Shown here: positions 17,127 to 25,820 of the stretch, piece after piece
Position numbering within the stretch: position 1 is the stretch's first letter
Layout of the letters: the number at the start of each line of letters is the position of its first letter
Assembly (NCBI GenBank): GCA_965116715.1
Contig: OZ220724.1
Coordinates: forward strand, 1,054,001 to 1,118,000
Direction: 5' to 3'
DNA length: 64,000 nt
Source of the DNA: Poriferisodalis sp965116715
Lineage (GTDB): Bacteria > Actinomycetota > Acidimicrobiia > Acidimicrobiales > Poriferisodalaceae
The notes under the pieces: model-generated
Told to the model about the DNA's origin: nothing
The model's database searches: none
What the model saw: the letters and a program-made list of their open reading frames with translations, nothing else
Made by a program: the position numbers and the translations under genes

Positions 17127-18583
17127 GACGCTCGGGCACTGTCAGCCAGCACCCAGGTGTCCTTCGAGCCGCCGCCCTGGGACGAGTTCACGATCAGCGA
17201 CCCCTTGCGCATCGCCACACGCGTCAGGCCGCCGGGGAACACCTGCGTCCGCTCGCCGGTGATCACAAACGGCCGCAGGTCGAGGTGACGGGGCTCGAGC
17301 ACGTCGTCGCACAGGGAGGCCAACGTTGACAGCTCCACCACCTCCTGCACCACCCAGTTGCGCGGATCCCGTTCGATCTCGGCCCGTGCGTCGGCCAGTT
17401 CCTCGTCGGAGGCGTCACGGCCGATGACGATGCCGTATCCCCCCGATTCGCCCACCGGCTTGATGACCAGCTCGTCGAGCCGTTCGAAGGCCGCCTCGCG
17501 CTGGTCGGGCTCCCACATCACATAGGTCTCGACGTTAGGCAGGATCGGCTGCTCGCCCAGGTAGTAGAGGATCAGGTCGGTGACGTAGGGATGGATGGCC
17601 TTGTCGTCCGCCACGCCGTTGCCGATCGAGTTGCACACCGTCACGGTGCCCGCACGCATCGCGCCGAGCAGCCCCGGCACGCCGAGCGTCGAGTCGGGGC
17701 GGAACGAGACCGGGTCCAGGAAGGAGTCGTCGATGCGGCGGTAGATCACGTCGACCGGCACGAGCCCTTCGATCGTGCGCAGGTACACGACGTGCTCGTC
17801 GACGACGAGGTCGGGGCCTTCGACCAGCTCCACGCCCATCTCCCGGGCGAGGAATGCGTGCTCGAAGTAGGCCGAGTTGTAGATGCCCGGCGTCAGGATC
17901 ACGATGAGCGGCTTGTCGCCGGAGCCCGTGGGCGCCACCGATTCGAGCGCAGTCCGCAGCATCCGGCCGTATTGGCTGACCGGTTCCACGGTGTGGTCCT
18001 CCCACACGCGGGGGAACGCCTTGGTCATCGCCGCCCGGTTCTCGATCACGTAGCTGATGCCGCTCGGATTGCGCAGGTTGTCCTCGAGCACGCGGTACTG
18101 GCCCTCGGCGTCGCGCACCAGGTCGATGCCGGCGATCACGCAGTGGGCGTCGTGCGGCACGCTGACGCCGAACGCGTTGCGCTCGAATCCATCCGACGAC
18201 TGCACCAGCCACGCCGGCACGACGCCGTCGGCCATGGCCGCACCCTCGCCGGTGTAGATGTCGGCCAGGAACCGGTTCAGCGCCGTGACGCGCTGTGCGA
18301 GGCCCCGCTCGATCTCGCGCCACTCTGCGGCGGCGATGAGCCGGGGGAACAGGTCCATCGGCCAGGTTCGCTCGGTGCCCTGCGAGTCGCCGTAGACGGT
18401 GAAGGTGATGCCCTGGCGGCGGAATTCCTCTTCGATGATGCCCTCTCGGCGGCGCAGTTCGGCCGCGTCGAAGTTGGAGAAGCGCTTCACGATCGCCTCG
18501 TACACCGGCCGGACAGAGCCGTCGCGGTCGAATGCCTCGTCATAGGCGGGGAACTCGGCGTCGGGCTTCCGCAGTTCCGCCAT
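17123..18583 (-). CDS. Circularly permuted ATP-grasp ligase (DUF404/DUF407)
   Basis: 486 residues from ATG at 18583 (MAELRKPDAEFPAYDEAF), the first good start; further upstream the frame has no coding look. Family marks: YEAIVKRFSNF, GIDLVRDAEGQYRVLEDNLRNPSG (acidic metal/ATP site), VILTPGIYNSAYFEH, VCNSIGNGVADDKAI, VIKPVGESGGYGIVIG (ATP-grasp lysine and Gly-rich loop) and the terminal VNSSQGGGSKDTWV. It would form an amide bond at the cost of ATP. It heads the operon with the alpha-E protein and transglutaminase, matching the known conserved trio. The product is unknown. Confidence 0.92.
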   Translation of the reverse strand: MAELRKPDAEFPAYDEAFDRDGSVRPVYEAIVKRFSNFDAAELRRREGIIEEEFRRQGITFTVYGDSQGTERTWPMDLFPRLIAAAEWREIERGLAQRVTALNRFLADIYTGEGAAMADGVVPAWLVQSSDGFERNAFGVSVPHDAHCVIAGIDLVRDAEGQYRVLEDNLRNPSGISYVIENRAAMTKAFPRVWEDHTVEPVSQYGRMLRTALESVAPTGSGDKPLIVILTPGIYNSAYFEHAFLAREMGVELVEGPDLVVDEHVVYLRTIEGLVPVDVIYRRIDDSFLDPVSFRPDSTLGVPGLLGAMRAGTVTVCNSIGNGVADDKAIHPYVTDLILYYLGEQPILPNVETYVMWEPDQREAAFERLDELVIKPVGESGGYGIVIGRDASDEELADARAEIERDPRNWVVQEVVELSTLASLCDDVLEPRHLDLRPFVITGERTQVFPGGLTRVAMRKGSLIVNSSQGGGSKDTWVLADSARAS

Positions 18584-18681
18584 GGCCCCATTTGATAGCG
18601 CGTCAGCCCACGGGCAAGTGTCACCAACGGTCGCGGCCCGCTCCCGACCGGGTCGCCCCAGGACCCATCGGGCCAGTGCCT

Positions 18682-19626
18682 TCAGCGTTCCGTGATGGTG
18701 TTCTCCAGCATGTCGATGGTCTCCATGGCGCTGAGACACTGGGCCACCGAGGCGTTCGGTTCGCGGCCTTCCGCGATTGCCGAGATGAATTCCCGATCCT
18801 GCAGTTCGATGCCGTCGTCGGTCATCGCCACCCCCGACAGGTCAACCGGGTGGTCGTAGCCGTCCACCAGGTCGTCGTAGCGGGCGATGTAGGTGCCGTT
18901 GTCGCAGATGTAGCGGAAGAACGTGCCGAGCGGCCCGTCGTTGTTGAACGAGAGCGACAGCGTGCACAGCGCCCCCGACGGCACGCTCATGCCGATGGTC
19001 ATGTCCATCGCGATGCCCAGCTCGGAGTGCAGCGGCCCCTGCTGCGCCCAGCCGGCGGTGATCGGTTCGCCCGTCTGGTAGCCGAACAGATCCACCGTGT
19101 GGCACGAGTGGTGCCACAGCAGGTGGTCGGTCCACGTGCGGGGCTTGCCGAGCGCGTTGCGGTTCTCGCGCCGGAAGAAGTACGTCTCGACGACGAGGTG
19201 CTGCAAGGTCAGCTCGCCGCAGCGGATGCGTTCGTGGACCCATTGATGGCTGGGGTTGAAGCGACGGGTGTGGCACGCCATCGCCGTGACGCCCGTCTCC
19301 TGCTGCACTCGCACCAGCTCCTGGCTGTCCGCGAGGTTGTCAGCCATCGGTATCTCGACCAGCACGTGCTTGCCCGCTCGCATGGTTTGGACGGCTTGCG
19401 CGGCGTGCAACTGCGTGGGCGTGGCGAGAATCGCCGCATCGGCATCCAGTGCGAGCGCCTCGGCCAGGTCCAGCGTCCAGCGTTCGATGCCGAACTCGTC
19501 CGCGAACTCCGCCGTGTCGTCCGCGATACCGCCCACCACGGCGACCACCTCGACATTGTCGATCCGCTGCAGCGCAGCAATGTGCTTGCGCCCGATGGCG
19601 CCCTCTCCCGCCAGGATGATCTTCAC
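18682..19626 (-). CDS. ligC: 4-carboxy-2-hydroxymuconate-6-semialdehyde dehydrogenase (LigC)
   Basis: 314 residues from GTG at 19626 (VKIILAGEGAIGRKH), with a GGGAG upstream; the longer frame adds a non-conserved leader. It is a Gfo/Idh/MocA-type oxidoreductase: Rossmann head with AGEGAIG and ILATPTQLHAAQAVQTM, then LVEIPMADN, CHTRRFNPSHQWVHE, YFFRRENRNALGKPR and TWTDHLLWHHSCHTVDLF, which closely match Sphingomonas LigC. The enzyme oxidises the LigAB ring-opened product (as its hemiacetal) with NADP to 2-pyrone-4,6-dicarboxylate. It sits divergently from the rest of the lig genes, separated by the AbiE-like pair. Context supports the role. Confidence 0.9.
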   Translation of the reverse strand: MKIILAGEGAIGRKHIAALQRIDNVEVVAVVGGIADDTAEFADEFGIERWTLDLAEALALDADAAILATPTQLHAAQAVQTMRAGKHVLVEIPMADNLADSQELVRVQQETGVTAMACHTRRFNPSHQWVHERIRCGELTLQHLVVETYFFRRENRNALGKPRTWTDHLLWHHSCHTVDLFGYQTGEPITAGWAQQGPLHSELGIAMDMTIGMSVPSGALCTLSLSFNNDGPLGTFFRYICDNGTYIARYDDLVDGYDHPVDLSGVAMTDDGIELQDREFISAIAEGREPNASVAQCLSAMETIDMLENTITER

Positions 19627-19744
19627 CGCACTCCCGTCCTTGGGCGACGCGCCAGACCCTATGCCGACCGGCCTGCCTGAGGGAACGCGAGAACTGCCCG
19701 ACGTTCCCACCTGTGGGGCAACGAAGGCTGATGTAGCTCGCGAT

Positions 19745-19772
19745 TTGACATACAAACGCGAGGAAATATGCA
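19745..19772 (+). promoter_or_regulatory. Candidate sigma-70-type promoter for the AbiE-like pair
   Basis: TTGACA at 19745-19750, a 16-bp spacer and TATGCA at 19767-19772, pointing toward the ATG at 19793. A start of transcription near 19780 would leave a very short leader. The TTGACA is perfect, which is unusual in this GC-rich window. Confidence 0.5.
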
Positions 19773-19792
19773 CGCAGAGCTAGGATCACCTC

Positions 19793-20584
19793 ATGGACAA
19801 CACCGAGAGGGAATCGTCGGCTGTGCAGTCATCTGACGCTCACTCGCGTTCGGCTCAGTTGTCGTTGAGGCTGCAGCAATTCGAGTTAGAGCGGGTTCGC
19901 TGCGCAGCACTGGTCTCGGGCGAGACCGTTGCGGCGTTCGTGCGCGGTGCGCTGCACGAGAGGTGCCGCGCTGTCGAGGGACGACAACCCGACGTCGCCG
20001 AGGCTCTCGGCAGTTCGGACGACAAGCATGGCCCCCAGCTCGGCCGCGTCGAGCGACTCGTCCTCGCTGCGACGGTTTCGCAGCCCGGACTCCGCAGTAT
20101 CGCGGCTGTCGCTGCCGCTGCAGGCGTGTCGTGGTCTGCAGCGCGTCATGCGCTGCACTCGCTCGGCGCTCGCGGCGCCGTCCGGTTTCGCACCTGGAAA
20201 GAGACATGGCGGCACGGTGTTCGCGAGGTTGGAACATGGGAACCCGATGCCGGCTCGGAGCATTTCGAAGAACTGCTCGCGCAGACAGCGTGTGTGAACC
20301 TGCCGCTGCAGTCGTCGCCGTCCGAGCACTCCGGCACCTTGCCGCCGCAGCTCTGGCACCTGTTCTGGGACCACCCGGACCCCTCGGCGCTGAGGCTGCC
20401 TGAGGACGCTGCTTACGTGGCCAACCGGCTGCTGAATGGACCGTCCGCTCATGCGGCGCTCTGGGCGGCCAGTCGCTTGCAGGAAGACGAACTTCACGCG
20501 TGCGTATCGCTGCGATCAACACGGCCCGCGATCCGCTCGCTCATCGAGAACGCCCTCGAGTATCGACTGTGCGGAGCCCAGTGA
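19793..20584 (+). CDS. Winged-helix protein, probable AbiEi-like antitoxin/regulator
   Basis: 263 residues from ATG at 19793. The first 60 or so residues are hydrophilic helix with LSLRLQQFELERVRCAAL. A helix-turn-helix follows (VSQPGLRSIAAVAAAAGVSW and SAARHALHSLGARGAVRF, about 88-125). The rest is unrecognised. It overlaps the following nucleotidyltransferase toxin gene in a GTGA motif, the arrangement typical of type IV AbiE pairs, in which a winged-helix antitoxin represses the operon. The match to AbiEi itself is by position and domain type only, not by clear sequence, so another antitoxin family is possible. Confidence 0.6.
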   Translation: MDNTERESSAVQSSDAHSRSAQLSLRLQQFELERVRCAALVSGETVAAFVRGALHERCRAVEGRQPDVAEALGSSDDKHGPQLGRVERLVLAATVSQPGLRSIAAVAAAAGVSWSAARHALHSLGARGAVRFRTWKETWRHGVREVGTWEPDAGSEHFEELLAQTACVNLPLQSSPSEHSGTLPPQLWHLFWDHPDPSALRLPEDAAYVANRLLNGPSAHAALWAASRLQEDELHACVSLRSTRPAIRSLIENALEYRLCGAQ

Positions 20585-21291
20585 CGTCCGCAGATGAACA
20601 TGCGCTCCCCAGCATGCCCGGGTCGTCCGAGTTGGAGCCGTGGTCGGACGTGCTGGAAGCACCGACACGAGCGTGCTGGCCGATCATTGCCGCTGTTTCG
20701 CCGCCGTCGGGCGTGCTCATGGGCGGCACTGCGCTTGCGGTCCATCTGAAGCATCGTCGCAGCCGGGACCTTGACATCTTCGTGCACGAACCCTTCGACG
20801 CAGGAGCGCTCTTGCCCGATCTGCAGGCTGTCGCCGAGGTTGTGCTCGTAGGCCTTGCGGAAGGGACACTCAACTGCGTGGCCAACGGCGTGAAAGTGCA
20901 GTTCTTGGAGGCGCAAGGCCAGCACTCCATCGAAGCCCCGACGGTGCTTGCGGGACTGCCTGTCGGCTCAGTGCGCGACATCGCCGCGACGAAGTACAAG
21001 GTGATCGGCGACCGCGGTGAGCTCCGCGAGTACTACGACCTCATGTGCCTCACCGAACACACCGACATCGACCCGCAATTGGGCCTGCGCATGTATTGCG
21101 AGCGATACGGAGTGGGCCTGGAACACCCGAGCGTTGCCCACATCGTGATAGCACTCGGTTCCTTCGACGATGTTGCAGATGATCCGTGGCTCTCGGAGTC
21201 GGACCCGAAGGCGACTCTTGACACCGTCTCGTCCTACTGGCGGGAGCTCCAGCCCGAACTTGCCGGATGGCTGGCGGGTCTGCACGACTGA
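20581..21291 (+). CDS. AbiEii/AbiGii-type nucleotidyltransferase toxin
   Basis: 236 residues from GTG at 20581, overlapping the upstream stop by 4 bp; the frame is open further back inside the upstream gene. The nucleotidyltransferase signature is plain: MGGTALAVHL, then RRSRDLDIFVHEPFD (about residues 43-70), with the DxD pair that binds metal. A second typical piece is DIAATKYKVIGDRGELREYYDL, where the Lys and acidic residues complete the site. Relatives transfer nucleotides to tRNA or another target and stop growth, for example on phage infection. The pair sits between ligC and ligA on the plus strand, as if inserted into the catabolic cluster. Confidence 0.8.
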   Translation: MTSADEHALPSMPGSSELEPWSDVLEAPTRACWPIIAAVSPPSGVLMGGTALAVHLKHRRSRDLDIFVHEPFDAGALLPDLQAVAEVVLVGLAEGTLNCVANGVKVQFLEAQGQHSIEAPTVLAGLPVGSVRDIAATKYKVIGDRGELREYYDLMCLTEHTDIDPQLGLRMYCERYGVGLEHPSVAHIVIALGSFDDVADDPWLSESDPKATLDTVSSYWRELQPELAGWLAGLHD

Positions 21292-21335
21292 CGGGCAGAA
21301 CCGGGAATCAATAGCCTCGGGCTCGGGGAGACCGG

Positions 21336-21752
21336 ATGGCGACGCAACGCGACTACGACGACATCCCGGGGACGTACGTCTTCGACGGGCGGCGTTCGCA
21401 GCAGGGCTACCACCTGAACATGTTCTGCATGAGCCTCAACGCTGAGGCCAACCGGGAACGATTCCGGGTGGACGAAGCGGCCTACCTGGACGGTTTCGAC
21501 CTGTCGCCCGAGCAGCGCCGGGCAGTCCTGGAGCGTGACTGGCTGGGTCTGCTGCAGCTCGGCGGGAACATCTACTACACGTTCAAACTGGCGATCTTCG
21601 ACGGGCTGACCATGCAGGACGTCGGCGGTGCCATGTCGGGCGTCAGCGGAGCGGAGTTCTCCCAGATGATGATCGACGGGGGACGCCCGGTTGAGGGCAA
21701 CCGCCGTATCGGCGAATCGACAGGAACCGACGCTGCGGGGCACGGCTCATGA
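21336..21752 (+). CDS. ligA: Protocatechuate 4,5-dioxygenase, alpha subunit (LigA)
   Basis: 138 residues from ATG at 21336 with GGGGAG upstream. All-helical small subunit: GTYVFDGRRSQQGYHLN, MSLNAEANRERFR, LERDWLGLLQLGGNIYY and FKLAIFDGLTMQ are the usual conserved parts. It caps the active site of LigB and is needed for activity. Its stop overlaps the LigB start by 4 bp. The name clashes with DNA ligase LigA; this is the dioxygenase chain. Confidence 0.93.
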   Translation: MATQRDYDDIPGTYVFDGRRSQQGYHLNMFCMSLNAEANRERFRVDEAAYLDGFDLSPEQRRAVLERDWLGLLQLGGNIYYTFKLAIFDGLTMQDVGGAMSGVSGAEFSQMMIDGGRPVEGNRRIGESTGTDAAGHGS

Positions 21753-22606
21753 CCACCGTCGTCGGCGGCATCGGCACTTCGCACGTCCCCGCCGTCGGCG
21801 CGGCCATCGACCACGGCCGCCAAGACGAGCCCTACTGGCGCCCCTACTTCGACAAGATCCAGCCCGCCCGTGAGTGGATGGCCACGCAGCAGCCCGATGT
21901 CTGCATCGTCGTCTATAACGATCACGCCTCGGCCTTCTCGCTGCGGCTCATCCCGACCTTCGCCCTGGGCGTGGCGGCCGAGTTCCAGCCCGCCGACGAG
22001 GGTTACGGCCCCCGGCAGGTCCCCCCGGTGCAGGGGCATCCCGAGCTGGCGTGGCACCTTGCGGAATCGCTCATCGGCGACGAGTTCGACATCACCATCG
22101 TCAACGAGATGGACGTCGATCACGGCCTCACGGTGCCGCTGTCGGTGATGTACGGCGAGCCCGCTGCGTGGCCGTGCAAGGTCGTCCCGATCTGCGTCAA
22201 CGTCATCCAGTACCCGCCGCCGTCAGGCAAGCGGTGCCTCAGCTTCGGGCGGGCCATCCGGCGAGCGCTCGACAGCTACGCAGGTTCCGATGCCGATTCG
22301 CTCAAAGTTGCCGTCCTCGGCACCGGCGGCATGTCGCACCAGCTCCAGGGCGAGCGGGCCGGCCTGGTCAACGCCGAGTTCGATCTGGCGTTCATGGACG
22401 AGCTGGTAGCCGAGCCCGATGCCGGCTGCCTGCGGCCCCACACCGACTACATCCGCGAAGCGGGCTCGGAAGGCATCGAGCTGGTGATGTGGTTCGTGAT
22501 GCGCGGCGTGCTCGACGACCAGGTGGACGAGGTGTTCCGCATGCACCACGTGCCCACCTCCAACACCGGCAACGGCCTGCTGATCCTCCAGAACGCAGGG
22601 GATTGA
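21749..22606 (+). CDS. ligB: Protocatechuate 4,5-dioxygenase, beta (catalytic) subunit (LigB)
   Basis: 285 residues from ATG at 21749. Class III extradiol dioxygenase: metal-binding His12 (GIGTSHVPAVG) and His59 (VYNDHASAF) fall at the textbook positions of Sphingobium LigB, and GTGGMSHQLQGER carries the acid-base histidine near 195. With LigA and Fe(II) it opens protocatechuate between carbons 4 and 5, giving 4-carboxy-2-hydroxymuconate-6-semialdehyde. It converges on pobA across 13 bp. Confidence 0.95.
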   Translation: MTTVVGGIGTSHVPAVGAAIDHGRQDEPYWRPYFDKIQPAREWMATQQPDVCIVVYNDHASAFSLRLIPTFALGVAAEFQPADEGYGPRQVPPVQGHPELAWHLAESLIGDEFDITIVNEMDVDHGLTVPLSVMYGEPAAWPCKVVPICVNVIQYPPPSGKRCLSFGRAIRRALDSYAGSDADSLKVAVLGTGGMSHQLQGERAGLVNAEFDLAFMDELVAEPDAGCLRPHTDYIREAGSEGIELVMWFVMRGVLDDQVDEVFRMHHVPTSNTGNGLLILQNAGD

Positions 22607-22619
22607 GCCGCTCGGAGCG

Positions 22620-23792
22620 CTATTCCTCGAGCGGCAGGCCGACGTATTGCTCGGCGAACGCGACTTGTGCTGCGCGCGACGTGGACAGGTGGTACAGCTC
22701 CTGCTCCTGCGCGCGCTGGTCGAAGTCGCTCATGTCAGGGAAGCGATGCAGCAGCATCGTGAGCGACCACGAGAAGCGCATCGCGCCCCACACCCGGCGC
22801 AGCGCCGTCTCGGAGTAGCTGTCGAGATGGCCGTCGTCACCACGGTGATAGTGGTCGACGAAGGCCCGAGCCAGGTAGTGCACATCGGAGATCGCCAGGT
22901 TGAGGCCCTTGGCGCCGGTCGGCGGCACGATGTGCGCTGCATCGCCGGCGAGGAACAGCTTGCCGTAGCGCATCGGCTCGGAGGCGAAGCTGCGCAGCGG
23001 GGCGATCGACTTCTCGATCGACGGCCCGGTCTGGATGAGCGCCGCTTTGTCAGCAGGGATGCGTGCCAGCAGCTCGGCCCAGAAGCGGTCGTCGGGCCAG
23101 TCGTCGACGGTGTCGGTGAGCGGGCACTGCACGTAGTACCGGCTCAGCATCGGGTTGCGCATGCTGCACAGCGCAAAGCCTCGCTCGTGGTTCGCATACA
23201 TCAGGTGCGGCAGCGGCGGCGTCTCCGACAGGATGCCGAGCCAGCCGAAGGGATACACCCTCTCGAACTCGGTTCGAGCCGAGGCCGGGATGGCCGTGCG
23301 GCTGACGCCGTGAAAGCCATCGCAGCCGGCGACGAAATCGCAGTCGATGCGCTCGCTGACACCGTTGGCAACGAACGTCACGTACGGCCGGCCGGTGGGG
23401 TCACCGATGGCAACGTCCAGTGCCTCGAAGATGATCGTGTTGCCCGCCGCGTCCGCCGCCGCGTACAGATCTTCCTGGATGTTCGTCTGGCCGTAAGCCA
23501 TCATCCGGCGCCCGAGCATCTCGTTGGAGTCGATCGACAGCATCTCCGAGCCACGCCACGCGATGTTGATGGTGTCATGGATCTGACCCTCTCGATCCAT
23601 GCGGTCAGCCAGCCCGGCATTCCGCAGGATCTCCACCGAGCCCCATTCCAGGACCCCGGCGCGGATGCGGGCCAGCACGTAGGCGCGCGACTGCTGTTCG
23701 AGCACGACGTGGTCGACACCGGCACGGCCGAGCAGGTGCGACAGCAGCGTCCCGGCCGGACCGGCGCCCACGATCACCACCTGCGTGTTCAT
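22620..23792 (-). CDS. pobA: 4-hydroxybenzoate 3-monooxygenase (PobA)
   Basis: 390 residues from ATG at 23792, the standard length. FAD fold VVIVGAGPAGTLLSHLL at the N-terminus, RIRAGVLEWGSVEIL (the PobA-type substrate loop) and FLAGDAAHIVPPTGAKGLN (second FAD motif) are all present. It hydroxylates 4-hydroxybenzoate to protocatechuate with NAD(P)H and O2, feeding LigAB. It lies 10 bp after ligI on the minus strand and is probably the last gene of that operon. Confidence 0.93.
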   Translation of the reverse strand: MNTQVVIVGAGPAGTLLSHLLGRAGVDHVVLEQQSRAYVLARIRAGVLEWGSVEILRNAGLADRMDREGQIHDTINIAWRGSEMLSIDSNEMLGRRMMAYGQTNIQEDLYAAADAAGNTIIFEALDVAIGDPTGRPYVTFVANGVSERIDCDFVAGCDGFHGVSRTAIPASARTEFERVYPFGWLGILSETPPLPHLMYANHERGFALCSMRNPMLSRYYVQCPLTDTVDDWPDDRFWAELLARIPADKAALIQTGPSIEKSIAPLRSFASEPMRYGKLFLAGDAAHIVPPTGAKGLNLAISDVHYLARAFVDHYHRGDDGHLDSYSETALRRVWGAMRFSWSLTMLLHRFPDMSDFDQRAQEQELYHLSTSRAAQVAFAEQYVGLPLEE

Positions 23793-23801
23793 CTGCCGTC
23801 C

Positions 23802-24677
23802 CTAGCCGAAGTCGTAGAGCGCCTGGGGATTGGTGACCAGGATCCGGTTGCGGGTTGCTTCATCGGGGGCGAACGCAGCCAGCGTGTCGACGAGGTCGCC
23901 ATCGTCGGGCATGTGGCGGACGTTGGGATGGGGCCAGTCGGTGCCCCACAGGACCCGGTCGGGTGCCGCTGCGATGAGCGCCTGCGCGTAGGGCACGACG
24001 TCGTCGTAGGGCGGCGTGCCGCCGGCGGTGAGCCGTTCGGCGCCCGACACCTTCACCCACGCCCGCTCGTCGCTCATCAGCTCGAGCAATGCCTCGAACG
24101 GTTCCTGGCCGAGCCCCGCAGCGGCGTCCACCCGGGCCATGTGGTCGATCACGTAGGGGCAGGGCATCCGGTCGAGCAGCTCGGCGTAGCGAGGCAGGTC
24201 CTTGGCGTCGAAGTGCAGCACGATGTGCCAGCCGAACGGCTGCACCCGGTCGACGAGTCGCCAGAACACGTCGAGCTCGGGCGCACCGCCGAGGTGGGCG
24301 ACGAAGTTGAAGCGGGTGCCGCGCACGCCGGCGTCGTGCAGGGCGCCGATGTCGGCCTCGCTGAACGACTCGTCGATCATCGCCACGCCGGCGTAGCGGC
24401 CGTTGCCTCGCACGAGTGCGTCCACCATGGCGGCGTTGTCGGTGCCGTGGCAGCTCGCCTGCACGAACACGGCGCGGGACAGCCCGAGACGCTCCTGCAG
24501 CACTACGAAGTCGTCGATGCCGGAGTCCGGCGGTGTGTAGGTGGCTTCGGGCGCGAACGGGAACCTGTGGGCAGGACCGAAGATGTGGCAGTGGGCGTCG
24601 GTCGCGCCAGGTGGCGGCGTGAACGCTGTGGGGGCGTGCGGCGAGGGGTGCGGCGGCAGGATCGTGCGCGCTGTCAT
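23802..24677 (-). CDS. ligI: 2-pyrone-4,6-dicarboxylate hydrolase (LigI)
   Basis: 291 residues from ATG at 24677. Amidohydrolase barrel: DAHCHIFGPAHRFPF (HxH plus the typical FGP), HFDAKDLPRYAELL, YVIDHMARVD and LWGTDWPHPN with the catalytic Asp. It opens the lactone ring of 2-pyrone-4,6-dicarboxylate, the LigC product, to 4-oxalomesaconate. It overlaps ligU by 4 bp, so the two are translated together. Confidence 0.92.
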   Translation of the reverse strand: MTARTILPPHPSPHAPTAFTPPPGATDAHCHIFGPAHRFPFAPEATYTPPDSGIDDFVVLQERLGLSRAVFVQASCHGTDNAAMVDALVRGNGRYAGVAMIDESFSEADIGALHDAGVRGTRFNFVAHLGGAPELDVFWRLVDRVQPFGWHIVLHFDAKDLPRYAELLDRMPCPYVIDHMARVDAAAGLGQEPFEALLELMSDERAWVKVSGAERLTAGGTPPYDDVVPYAQALIAAAPDRVLWGTDWPHPNVRHMPDDGDLVDTLAAFAPDEATRNRILVTNPQALYDFG

Positions 24678-25765
24678 GCTTCGTTGCCCGGTGGGGCGCT
24701 CCCGGGATAGACGGTCCCGTCGAACAGCTTGCGAGCAGTGCGAACGATGCCCGACCGCCCCACGACGGGGCCCGCCGGGCCATCGGCCAGCTCGACTCGG
24801 GCAGCGAAGGTGCCCGTGGGATGCTCGATCTCGACGAGATCGGGGTCGCTGCCTGGCCGCAGCAGCTCTGCGCCGACGCCGCCCGGCAGCCGCAACGCCG
24901 TGGCGACGCTGACGGCGCCCAGCACACCGATCGCCTCATGGCAGCGGTGCGGGATGAACGTGCGGGTGCAGATGCTGCCGCCCGACCGGGGCGCGGACAC
25001 CAGCGTCATCTTGGGCACGGTCGCGGCGCTGAGGTCACCCAGGTTCATGAGCGTGCCGGCGCGCAGGCGGATGTCCTCCAGCCGCCCGGTGAATGGCTCG
25101 TTCGCCTCCAGCTCGGCGGGAGATTCGTCACCGGCGATGCCCAGATCGGCAGCCCGCAGCATCACCGTGGGCATCCCGTTGTCGATGCACGTTGCTTCGA
25201 TGCCGTCGATCACGTCGCTGACCGCTCCCGTCGGCAGCAGCGCCCCGCAGGTCGAGCCCGCCGTGTCTTCGAAGTCGAGCCGGACTTCGGCCGCCGTGCC
25301 CGGCACCCCCGAGATCGCCGTGTTGCCGTCATAGACCGGGCGCCCCGCATCGAGCGGGAACGTGGCCGTGGCGACCGAGTCGCTGTTCACCATGCGAATC
25401 CGCACCTGGGCCTGCGTGCCGTCCACGCCGACCATCCCGCGCTCGGCCGCGAACTGCCCGACAGCGGCCAGCAGGTTGCCGCAATTCTGACGGTCGCTCA
25501 CCGAACCGTCCTCCACGCCGACCTGCAGGAACAGGTAGTCCACATCGACATCGGGATCGGCCGACGGCGATACCACCGCCACCTTGGACGTCAGCGGGTG
25601 CGCCCCGCCGATCCCGTCGATCTGGCGAGGATCGGGCGAGCCCATGATCCGCGCCAGCAGCGCATCCCGCTCGCCGGGATCGGGCGGCAGCTCGTCGGCC
25701 ACGAAGTAGGCGCCCTTGGACGTGCCGCCCCGCATCACCATGCAGCGCACGCCTGCGGACGTCAT
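24674..25765 (-). CDS. ligU: 4-oxalomesaconate tautomerase, PrpF family (LigU)
   Basis: 363 residues from ATG at 25765 (MTSAGVRCMVMRGGTSKGAYF). The frame is open 93 bases further upstream, but that part is not conserved. PrpF/DapF-like two-lobed isomerase: RGGTSKGAYF, MGSPDPRQIDGIGG, RQNCGNLLAAVGQFA (active Cys region) and FIPHRCHEAIG in the second lobe. In the 4,5-cleavage pathway this family shifts the double bond of 4-oxalomesaconate so that LigJ can hydrate it. Position between ligI and other lig genes makes LigU the best name; GalD is the same activity in pseudomonads. Confidence 0.85.
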   Translation of the reverse strand: MTSAGVRCMVMRGGTSKGAYFVADELPPDPGERDALLARIMGSPDPRQIDGIGGAHPLTSKVAVVSPSADPDVDVDYLFLQVGVEDGSVSDRQNCGNLLAAVGQFAAERGMVGVDGTQAQVRIRMVNSDSVATATFPLDAGRPVYDGNTAISGVPGTAAEVRLDFEDTAGSTCGALLPTGAVSDVIDGIEATCIDNGMPTVMLRAADLGIAGDESPAELEANEPFTGRLEDIRLRAGTLMNLGDLSAATVPKMTLVSAPRSGGSICTRTFIPHRCHEAIGVLGAVSVATALRLPGGVGAELLRPGSDPDLVEIEHPTGTFAARVELADGPAGPVVGRSGIVRTARKLFDGTVYPGSAPPGNEA

Positions 25766-25820
25766 CGGAACTGAGGTTATGGCCCAGTTGCCCCGCTCGG
25801 CGGGGACAACTGGGGTCGTC

